A stretch of 64,000 bases of DNA from Flavobacterium sp. HTF. GTDB lineage: Bacteria; Bacteroidota; Bacteroidia; Flavobacteriales; Flavobacteriaceae. The stretch spans positions 1-64,000 of the forward strand of contig NZ_QETH01000016.1 in assembly GCF_003105115.1 (NCBI RefSeq), written 5' to 3'. Positions 44,043-52,067 of this stretch are shown here, piece by piece (within the stretch, counting starts at the first letter, position 1; the number at the start of each line of letters is the position of its first letter). The translations under genes were made by a program, and so were the position numbers. Below the pieces are notes generated by a model that was given only the letters and a program-made list of their open reading frames with translations, did no database searches and was not told where the DNA came from.

Positions 44043-46346
44043 TTGACAAAAACGAAATACAATATTATTTTGGGGTTATTAGCCTTTTTTGCTTGTGCTT
44101 CCGTCAATTCGCAAAATACGCAGGTAATAACACCTCAGGAACCTATAGACTGGGTAAATCCTCTAGTTGGGACAGATTCTGATTACGGAATCTCCAACGG
44201 AAATACATACCCGGCCATTGCAATGCCATGGGGAATGAACTTCTGGACGCCACAAACAGGTTCTATGGGCGATGGATGGGCTTATACCTATAAATCAACC
44301 CGAATCAAAGGTTTCAAACAAACACATCAGCCATCTCCGTGGATGAACGATTACGGGCAATTTTCAATAATGCCCGTTACCGGTACACTGAAATTTAAGG
44401 AAGAAGAAAGACAAAGCTGGTTTTCGCATAAAGCAGAAAAAGTGACGCCGTATTATTACAGTGTTTATTTGGCTGACTATGATGTCACGACCGAAATTAC
44501 ACCAACAGAAAGAGCAGCCAGATTTAGATTTACTTTTCCGGAAACGGAGAACGCCTACATTATAGTGGACGCTTTTGACAAAGGATCTTATGTAAAAATA
44601 ATTCCGTCAGAAAGAAAAATTATCGGATATACCACAAAAAACAGTGGCGGAGTTCCTCAAAATTTCAAAAACTATTTTGTAATCCTGTTTGATAAAGATT
44701 TTCAGGTAAATTCAACATTCAATGGCGATATTTTAGGAAATGCTTTAGAAATGCTGGCAGATCATGCCGGAGCAGTTATCGGTTTTAAAACTAAAACAGG
44801 AGAAAAAGTCAATGCACAGGTTGCGTCCTCTTTTATCAGCTACGAACAGGCCGAAAGAAACCTGAAAGAAATCGGAAATGATAATTTTGATGAACTCAAA
44901 GAAAAAGGAAAGCAAATCTGGAATAAGGAACTGAGCAAAATAAAAGTAGAAGGAGGAACGCCGGATCAAATGGGAACTTTTTATTCCTGCCTGTACCGTT
45001 CGCTTCTTTTTCCGAGAAAGTTTTATGAGTTCGATAAAAATAACAAAGCAGTTCATTACAGCCCGTACAACGGAAAGGTGCTGAAAGGCTATATGTTTGT
45101 GGACACGGGTTTCTGGGACACTTTTAGGGCTTTATATCCTTTTTTAAACCTGATGTATCCGGAATTAAACACCCAGATGCAGGAAGGACTTTCAAATGCA
45201 TACAACGAAAGCGGATGGCTGCCGGAATGGTCAAGTCCGGGATTGCGTGATATTATGGTTGGAAATAATTCAGCGTCAATTGTATCCGAAGCGTATTTAA
45301 AAAGCGGAAAAGTAAAACAATATGACATTGAAAATTTATACAAAGCTGTCATTCACGGAGCCAATAATGCCGGGCCATTAAAAGCAGTTGGGCGTGCAGC
45401 CGCAGATTCGTATAATACTTTGGGTTATGTGCCGCATGATGTGGTAAACGAAAGTGCCGCCCGTACACTTGAATACGCTTACGATGATTTTGCGATTTAT
45501 CAATTGGCGAAAGCCTTAAACAAACCGCAGGCAGAAATTGATTTATATAAAAAACGAAGTTTAAATTATAAAAACCTTTTTGACCCGAAATATAATCTAA
45601 TGCATCCTAAAAACAAGGATGGAAATTTTATGGAACCTTTTGATCCCTTTCAATGGTTTAACGGATTTACTGAAGGAAACAGCTGGCATTATTCCTGGTC
45701 TGTTTTTCATGATGTGCAGGGCTTAATCGATTTGATGGGAGGAAACAAAACCTTTATTTCGCAACTGGATAAAGTATTTTCTTCACCGCCCGTTTTTGCT
45801 ACTAAAAATTTTACCGGAGGCGTGATTCACGAAATGAGAGAAATGCAGATTGCCAATATGGGACAATATGCGCATGGAAACCAGCCAATCCAGCACATGA
45901 TTTATCTTTACAATTATGCTGCAGAACCGTGGAAAGCACAATATTGGGTAAGAGAAACGATGAACAGAATGTACCACGCAACACCGGACGGTTATTGTGG
46001 GGATGAAGATAACGGACAAACTTCGGCCTGGTACGTTTTTTCTTCTCTGGGTTTTTATCCTGTAACTCCGGCATCTGATCAATATGTTATAGGCGCTCCT
46101 TTATTTAAAAAAGCAACGATTAAGCTTGAAAATGGTAAAACAATCGAAATCAATGCTGCGGAAAATAACGATCAGAACCGATACATTAAAGAAATGAAAT
46201 TCAATGGCAAAACCTACCCTAAAAACTGGTTAAGCCACTCTGAACTGATGAATGGCGCGACATTGGATTTTAATATGTCAGCAACACCAAATCACACAAG
46301 AGGCATTAGCAAAGAAGATGCACCTTACTCATTAACAAACGAATAA
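44043..46346 (+). CDS. GH92 alpha-mannosidase with TTG start (PUL2, first)
   Basis: The 767-residue enzyme starts at TTG: this start gives a normal signal peptide (MTKTKYNIILGLLAFF), and the next in-frame ATG is inside the conserved IAMPWGM segment, too late. GH92 features are WVNPLVGTDSDYGISNGNTYP, VDTGFWDTFRALYPF, GFTEGNSWHYSWSVFHD with the presumed acid Glu, HGNQPIQHMIYLYN, and the motif Gly653-Asp654-Glu655-Asp656 where most members have GNDD. It should remove alpha-linked mannose side chains. It is preceded by GH2 (3 bp) and followed by GH125. Confidence 0.92.
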   Translation: MTKTKYNIILGLLAFFACASVNSQNTQVITPQEPIDWVNPLVGTDSDYGISNGNTYPAIAMPWGMNFWTPQTGSMGDGWAYTYKSTRIKGFKQTHQPSPWMNDYGQFSIMPVTGTLKFKEEERQSWFSHKAEKVTPYYYSVYLADYDVTTEITPTERAARFRFTFPETENAYIIVDAFDKGSYVKIIPSERKIIGYTTKNSGGVPQNFKNYFVILFDKDFQVNSTFNGDILGNALEMLADHAGAVIGFKTKTGEKVNAQVASSFISYEQAERNLKEIGNDNFDELKEKGKQIWNKELSKIKVEGGTPDQMGTFYSCLYRSLLFPRKFYEFDKNNKAVHYSPYNGKVLKGYMFVDTGFWDTFRALYPFLNLMYPELNTQMQEGLSNAYNESGWLPEWSSPGLRDIMVGNNSASIVSEAYLKSGKVKQYDIENLYKAVIHGANNAGPLKAVGRAAADSYNTLGYVPHDVVNESAARTLEYAYDDFAIYQLAKALNKPQAEIDLYKKRSLNYKNLFDPKYNLMHPKNKDGNFMEPFDPFQWFNGFTEGNSWHYSWSVFHDVQGLIDLMGGNKTFISQLDKVFSSPPVFATKNFTGGVIHEMREMQIANMGQYAHGNQPIQHMIYLYNYAAEPWKAQYWVRETMNRMYHATPDGYCGDEDNGQTSAWYVFSSLGFYPVTPASDQYVIGAPLFKKATIKLENGKTIEINAAENNDQNRYIKEMKFNGKTYPKNWLSHSELMNGATLDFNMSATPNHTRGISKEDAPYSLTNE

Positions 46347-46383
46347 AAAAAAAGGGTTACCTTCAATTAAAAAATATACAATA

Positions 46384-47814
46384 ATGGAAAGAAGAAAATT
46401 TATACAGAACACAGCTTTATTTGGTAGTTTGGCACTTATCAACCCGATGGAAATAATAGCGGGAACTAAGATGGTGAAAGATTTTCCTATTGTAAGGACA
46501 GCAAAAGATAAAAGAAATTTTGAAAGCGAATTTATCGAAAAAACAATCGCTGAATTCCAAAAAAATGTAAAAGACAAAGAACTGGGATGGTTATTCAATA
46601 ACTGTTTTCCAAATACGCTTGATACGACCGTAACGTATGCACAAAAAAACGGAAGACCTGACACGTATGTGATCACCGGAGATATCGATGCCATGTGGCT
46701 TAGAGACAGCTCTGCGCAGGTTTGGCCGTATATGGCTTTTGCCGGGAAAGATTTAAAATTAAAAAACCTGATTGCCGGTGTTATAAACAGGCAGACAGAA
46801 TATATTTTGAAAGACCCTTATGCAAATGCTTTCTACAATGACCCGAACAAAAAAGGTGAATGGACAACCGATCATACCGATATGAAACCGGGCGTTCACG
46901 AAAGAAAATACGAAATTGACTCCCTTTGTTATCCAATTAGACTTAGCTACAATTACTGGAAAAACACCAAAGACGTTTCTCCATTTGATGAAAATTGGGT
47001 AAAAGCCATTAAAACAACCCTAAAAGTATTTAAAGACCAACAGCAAAAAGACGGTAAAAATCCATATACTTTTCAGAGAACAACACAATTTGCTACAGAT
47101 ACAAGACCTTTAAAAGGGTACGGATATCCCGTTAAACCAGTTGGTTTGGTTTGTTCTGCCTTCAGACCAAGTGATGATGCGACTGTTTTTTCTTTTCTGA
47201 TTCCATCAAACTTCTTCATTGTAGCAAGTATGAAACAAGCTGCAGAAATGTTTGAAACCATTATAAAAGATACCGCTACAGCTCAGGAATTAAGAGCATT
47301 GGCAGCAGAAGTAGATCAGGCAATTAAAGATTACGGCGTTGTAAAACACCCTAAATACGGAGATATATTTGCTTTTGAAGTAGATGGATTTGGAGGTCAT
47401 TTAATGATGGATGATTCTAACGTACCAAGTTTATTGAGCCTTCCTTATTTGGATGCCATAGACGTAAAAGACCCAATTTATCAAAACACAAGAAAATTTG
47501 TCCTTTCAGAAGACAATCCGTTTTTCTTTAAAGGTAAAGTGGCAGAAGGAATCGGAGGTCCGCACGTGGGTATGGATATGATCTGGCCAATGTCATTGGT
47601 AATGAGAGCCTACACAACTTCAGATGCAAACGAAATAAAAGACTGTATCAGAATGCTTAAGGCATCTCACGGAGACACTGGTTTTATGCATGAATCGTTC
47701 CACAAAGACGATGCTAAAAATTTCACCAGATCGTGGTTTGCGTGGACCAATACATTATTCGGGGAATTATTATGGGATACTTATAAAACGAACCCTAAAT
47801 TACTGGAACTATAA
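46384..47814 (+). CDS. GH125 exo-alpha-1,6-mannosidase
   Basis: The 476-residue protein matches GH125: NTLDTTVTYAQKNGRPDTYVITGDIDAMWLRDSSAQVWPYM (split by position, about 75-120), GVHERKYEIDSLCYPIRLSYNYW, SAFRPSDDATVFSFLIPSN, and a C-terminal HESFHKDD with the presumed base region. The family removes non-reducing alpha-1,6 mannose. The N-terminus ERRKFIQNTALFGSL carries twin arginines, so Tat export to the periplasm is likely, as for glycosylasparaginase in PUL1. It complements GH92 (side chains) and GH76 (backbone) in stepwise breakdown of alpha-mannan. Confidence 0.93.
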   Translation: MERRKFIQNTALFGSLALINPMEIIAGTKMVKDFPIVRTAKDKRNFESEFIEKTIAEFQKNVKDKELGWLFNNCFPNTLDTTVTYAQKNGRPDTYVITGDIDAMWLRDSSAQVWPYMAFAGKDLKLKNLIAGVINRQTEYILKDPYANAFYNDPNKKGEWTTDHTDMKPGVHERKYEIDSLCYPIRLSYNYWKNTKDVSPFDENWVKAIKTTLKVFKDQQQKDGKNPYTFQRTTQFATDTRPLKGYGYPVKPVGLVCSAFRPSDDATVFSFLIPSNFFIVASMKQAAEMFETIIKDTATAQELRALAAEVDQAIKDYGVVKHPKYGDIFAFEVDGFGGHLMMDDSNVPSLLSLPYLDAIDVKDPIYQNTRKFVLSEDNPFFFKGKVAEGIGGPHVGMDMIWPMSLVMRAYTTSDANEIKDCIRMLKASHGDTGFMHESFHKDDAKNFTRSWFAWTNTLFGELLWDTYKTNPKLLEL

Positions 47815-47844
47815 CTATTTAACGGCTTTTTAAATTATTATAAA

Positions 47845-50025
47845 ATGATAAAATTTAACAAGAATATCGTTCTTGCAGCCCTTTCTATGTCAATTTTTGG
47901 CTTTAATGCGGCAGCACAAAAACCCGGTGGCGGACCATCAAAAGGAAAATATACCGCTTTGGTAAATCCGTTTATCGGGACAGCCCCCTTATTAGACACT
48001 AAAATAATCGGATACACACCACCCGCAGATATGCGCGTTTGGGCAGGACTCGTTTTTCCGGGATCCTCAGTTCCAAACGCAATGGTTCAGCTGAGTCCGA
48101 TGACCAAATACAGATCAGGAGCAGGTTACGAATATGAAGACAAAGAAATTTTAGGATTTACACATACCAACAAAGGACACTGGAATCTTTGTCATATTCC
48201 GCTTTTACCCGTATCAGACGGAGCAACATATCCGTACAAATCATCCTTTAGCCACGATCAGGAAAAAGCAAGCCCTGCTTATTATGAAGTATATTTAAAA
48301 GACTATGAAGTACAGGTAAAACTAAGTTCAACCCTTCGTTGCGGTGTACACGAATATACTTTTAAAAATAACAAAGGAAGAAAAGTCCTTTTTGATCTCG
48401 GAAAAGCCAATAATCATGTAGACGACTGGCAAATTAAACTGGAAAATGAAAATGCCGTTAGCGGATTTCAAAGAACCGGTGGCGAAAAAATATATTTTTA
48501 TGCGACTTTAAGCAGTCCAATCGAAAAATTAGACACCAAAGACATTGCCAAAAGCGGCGGTTATACATTGGTAAATATCAAAGACGGGGATGCAAAACCG
48601 GTAACCGTTAAGATCGCCTTATCTTTTGTGAGCGCAGAAAATGCCAAAGAAAACCTGAAAGCCGAGGTAGGAGATAAAAACCTGACGAAGATTTTTCAGG
48701 AAGGAAGCACCAAATGGGAAAACATGCTTTCTAAAATTCAGGTAAAAGGCGGAAATGAACAGCAAAATGTAATGTTTTACAGTATGTTGTACAGATCGTT
48801 TTTGTGGCCTGCCTTAAGAAGCGACGTAAACGGACAATTTATTGACGAAGCCGGAAAAGTGCGAAAAGAAAATTACCATTATTATACCCTTCCTTCCTTA
48901 TGGGATGATTACAGAAACAAACTGGTTTTACTAAGCATATTTTCGCCGGATGTTACCAGCGATGTTATCAGTTCCATTATTAACGAAGGCGAAATCAAAG
49001 GCTTTATTCCGACATTCTTTCACGGAGACCACGCAGCCTCTTTTATTGCAGGTTCTTACATGAGAGGAATCCGAAACTATGACGTTAAAAAAGCTTACGA
49101 GCTATTATTAAACAATGCCTACAAAGAAGGCGGCACAAGACCTCATATTGCAGAATATATTGCAAAAGGCTATGTTCCCGAACAGGATATTCAGAATCCG
49201 GTAGTAGAAACCAAAGCCAATGCAGGCGTTACCAAAACCCTGGAATATGCTTATGATGATCATGCCCTTTCGTTACTGGCCAAAGAACTAAACGATACAG
49301 AACATTACAATGATTTTGTGAAACGTTCAAAAAACTATGCAAACGTTTTTGACAAGGAATCTACTTTTATGCGAGGAAGGCTTGCAGACGGTAAATGGGT
49401 AACACCTTTCAATCCTGAGTTTCCTTATTACGAATACATGTACAGAGAAGCAAACGCATGGCAGCTTTCATTTTTTGTACCTCATGATATGCCGGGACTG
49501 GTAAAACTTTACGGAGGCGATAAACCTTTTGAAGATAAACTGGATGAGTTTTTTACAAAACCATGGAACCCGAATTACATTGCCTGGAATATCTCTGGTT
49601 TTATCGGGCAATACTGCCACGGAAACCAACCCGATCATGAAGCGCCTTTTTCGTATTATTTTATAAACAAACCGGAAAAATCGCAAAAAAGAATAGATGA
49701 AATATTAGAAACCATGTACGGAATTGGTCCTGAAAAACTGGCCATGTCGGGAATGGATGATGCGGGCGAAATGTCTTCCTGGTATGTTTTTGGAGCATTA
49801 GGATTGTATCCGTTATCTCCGGCTGACCCTGAATATATAGTGACGGTTCCCATTTTTAATGAAGTAGCGTGGACAACGCCTGCCGGAAAAAAAGTAACCA
49901 TCAAAAACCCGAATGGGAAAAGAGACTTGGAAGAAATAAAAGTAAATGGTACTAAAATTAACGGCTATTATATTTCGCACGATTTATTCAAAAATGGCGG
50001 TGAAATACAAGTAATCACAAAATAA
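47845..50025 (+). CDS. GH92 alpha-mannosidase (PUL2, second)
   Basis: The 726-residue secreted enzyme (signal ending at NAAAQ) has GH92 segments LVNPFIGTAPLLDT, LGFTHTNKGHWNLC, SLWDDYRNKLVLLS, EANAWQLSFFVPHD with the acid Glu moved relative to the usual EGN pattern, HGNQPDHEAPFSYYF, and the motif Gly636-Met637-Asp638-Asp639. It is clearly a different subgroup from the other two GH92 proteins, so a different linkage is likely. It ends with a hairpin separating it from GH97. Confidence 0.92.
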   Translation: MIKFNKNIVLAALSMSIFGFNAAAQKPGGGPSKGKYTALVNPFIGTAPLLDTKIIGYTPPADMRVWAGLVFPGSSVPNAMVQLSPMTKYRSGAGYEYEDKEILGFTHTNKGHWNLCHIPLLPVSDGATYPYKSSFSHDQEKASPAYYEVYLKDYEVQVKLSSTLRCGVHEYTFKNNKGRKVLFDLGKANNHVDDWQIKLENENAVSGFQRTGGEKIYFYATLSSPIEKLDTKDIAKSGGYTLVNIKDGDAKPVTVKIALSFVSAENAKENLKAEVGDKNLTKIFQEGSTKWENMLSKIQVKGGNEQQNVMFYSMLYRSFLWPALRSDVNGQFIDEAGKVRKENYHYYTLPSLWDDYRNKLVLLSIFSPDVTSDVISSIINEGEIKGFIPTFFHGDHAASFIAGSYMRGIRNYDVKKAYELLLNNAYKEGGTRPHIAEYIAKGYVPEQDIQNPVVETKANAGVTKTLEYAYDDHALSLLAKELNDTEHYNDFVKRSKNYANVFDKESTFMRGRLADGKWVTPFNPEFPYYEYMYREANAWQLSFFVPHDMPGLVKLYGGDKPFEDKLDEFFTKPWNPNYIAWNISGFIGQYCHGNQPDHEAPFSYYFINKPEKSQKRIDEILETMYGIGPEKLAMSGMDDAGEMSSWYVFGALGLYPLSPADPEYIVTVPIFNEVAWTTPAGKKVTIKNPNGKRDLEEIKVNGTKINGYYISHDLFKNGGEIQVITK

Positions 50026-50043
50026 GCTGTATGGTATAATCTA

Positions 50044-50074
50044 ATGACGTCCCAAAATATGGGACGTTATTTTT
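50044..50074 (+). terminator. Intra-operon terminator between GH92 and GH97
   Basis: An 11-bp stem with one G-U pair (50044-50054 with 50060-50070, ATGACGTCCCA) and a five-base loop is followed by TTTTTAT. GH97 starts 20 bp beyond the hairpin with no room for a promoter, so termination must be partial. Confidence 0.75.
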
Positions 50075-50089
50075 ATAAAACAATTTTAT

Positions 50090-52048
50090 ATGAAAACGAT
50101 TAAATTATTAACCTGCCTTTTTTTTGTTTTTGGATTGTTTAAAGGCTATTCGCAGCAAAAAAAGTTTGAAGTAATTTCACCAAACGGAGAAATAAAAGCT
50201 TCCGTTTCAGTAGAAGACAAAATCTATTATTCCGTTAGTATTGACAATGAAATACTGGCATCAAAAAATCATTTGGCCTTAATACTCCGTAATGAAACTT
50301 TAGGGGCAAATCCAAAATTAACAGGCAGTAAAACGGGAAAAATTAATGAAATAATTAAACCTGTAATTCCGATAAAATTTTCATCCGTTTCCAATACGTA
50401 TAATTATTTGGTTTTAAATTTTAAAGGAGGATATTCAGTAGAATTTCGTGCTTTTGACGAAGGTATAGCCTATCGTTTTATAACAGCAAAAAAAGGAGAA
50501 ATCGAGGTACTTGATGAAGATTTTTCGGTTAATCTGCCAGACGATTACCTACTGCATTTACAACAAACCGGAAATTTTAAAACCTCTTCTGAAGAAGCCT
50601 ATTCGCAAACTTCTGTCAAAGACTGGAAACCTTCGGATAAAATGTCGACACTTCCAATTTTAGCCGATTCCAAAAAACAATATAAAATACTAATCAGCGA
50701 ATCTGATTTGTCTGATTATCCGGGAATGTTTTTAAAAGGAACCGGGAACGGAGTTGTATCAACTTTTCCAAAAACACCTTTAGAATTTGGCCCGGACGGT
50801 GACCGAAGCCTTCAGATTTTAAAAGAAGCAGATTATATCGCAAAAACGAGCGGAACAAGAAATTTTCCGTGGCGTTATTTTGTCATTACAAAAAATGACA
50901 AACAGCTTATTGAAAACACCATGACCCTTAAACTTGCACCAAAAAGCGAACTGAAAGATGTGTCGTGGATAAAACCCGGACAAGCCAGCTGGGAATGGTG
51001 GAATGGTGCAACACCTTATGGCCCGGACGTCAATTTTGTATCGGGATATAATTTAGATACCTATAAATATTACATCGATTTTGCATCCAGATTTGGTATC
51101 AGATATATCATTATGGATGAAGGCTGGGCAAATTCGACAACAGATCCCTATTCGCCAAATCCGAATGTAAATGTTCATGAATTGATTCGTTACGGCAAAG
51201 AAAAAAATGTTGGAATAGTTTTATGGTTAACCTGGCTTACTGTCGATAAAAATATGACCCTTTTTAAAACCTTTAAAGAATGGGGAATTGCTGGTGTAAA
51301 AATCGACTTTATGGATCGCAGCGATCAGGTAATGGTGAATTATTATGAAAAAGTAGTCAAAGAAGCCGCTCAGCATCAGATATTTGTAGACTTTCACGGT
51401 GCTTTTAAACCTTCCGGTTTAGAATACAAATATCCAAACTTATTATCTTATGAAGGAGTAAGGGGAATGGAACAAATGGAAGGATGCAGACCGGACAACA
51501 GTTTGTATCTTCCTTTTATGCGCAACGCTGTCGGGCCAATGGATTATACTCCCGGCGCGATGATCAGCATGCAGCCCGAAGTGTACCGATCCGAAAGACC
51601 AAATTCTGCAAGTATCGGTACGAGAGCGTATCAGCTTGCCTTGTTTGTGGTTTTTGAAAGTGGCCTGCAAATGTTAGCCGACAATCCGACCCTTTATTAC
51701 AGAGAAAAAGAATGTACCGATTTTATCACTTCAGTTCCGACCACCTGGGACGAAACCAAAGCACTGGAAGCAAAAACCGGACAATATGCCATCGTTGCCA
51801 AAAGAAAAGGCAATAAATGGTTTGTGGGCGGAATTGTAAACGGATCAGAAAAAGAACGCTCTTTTGACATAAAATTAGATTTCCTAAAGTCAAAAAAATA
51901 CAAAATGACATCGTTTGAAGATGGCATTAATGCAGGATATCAGGCAATGGATTACAGAAGAAAAACGACTGAAGTGAATAACACAGATAGCGTAAAAATC
52001 AAAATGGTCAGAAACGGAGGCTGGGCAGCAGTATTCGAAGAAATTTAA
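50090..52048 (+). CDS. GH97 glycosidase, retaining (alpha-galactosidase-like) branch
   Basis: The 652-residue secreted enzyme (signal ending at GYSQQ) has the GH97 N-terminal beta domain (VISPNGEIKASVSVEDKIYYSVS), barrel strands YIIMDEGWANS, VGIVLWLTW and GVKIDFMDRSDQ, and a C-terminal beta domain. In GH97 the inverting SusB-type enzymes use Glu bases and lack an Asp at the strand-4 position, whereas retaining enzymes use that Asp as nucleophile; Asp406 in KIDFMD therefore points to the retaining branch, whose characterised member is an alpha-galactosidase. It would remove alpha-galactose from a decorated mannan. Confidence 0.88.
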   Translation: MKTIKLLTCLFFVFGLFKGYSQQKKFEVISPNGEIKASVSVEDKIYYSVSIDNEILASKNHLALILRNETLGANPKLTGSKTGKINEIIKPVIPIKFSSVSNTYNYLVLNFKGGYSVEFRAFDEGIAYRFITAKKGEIEVLDEDFSVNLPDDYLLHLQQTGNFKTSSEEAYSQTSVKDWKPSDKMSTLPILADSKKQYKILISESDLSDYPGMFLKGTGNGVVSTFPKTPLEFGPDGDRSLQILKEADYIAKTSGTRNFPWRYFVITKNDKQLIENTMTLKLAPKSELKDVSWIKPGQASWEWWNGATPYGPDVNFVSGYNLDTYKYYIDFASRFGIRYIIMDEGWANSTTDPYSPNPNVNVHELIRYGKEKNVGIVLWLTWLTVDKNMTLFKTFKEWGIAGVKIDFMDRSDQVMVNYYEKVVKEAAQHQIFVDFHGAFKPSGLEYKYPNLLSYEGVRGMEQMEGCRPDNSLYLPFMRNAVGPMDYTPGAMISMQPEVYRSERPNSASIGTRAYQLALFVVFESGLQMLADNPTLYYREKECTDFITSVPTTWDETKALEAKTGQYAIVAKRKGNKWFVGGIVNGSEKERSFDIKLDFLKSKKYKMTSFEDGINAGYQAMDYRRKTTEVNNTDSVKIKMVRNGGWAAVFEEI

Positions 52049-52067
52049 AACCGGATAATTTAGATCA

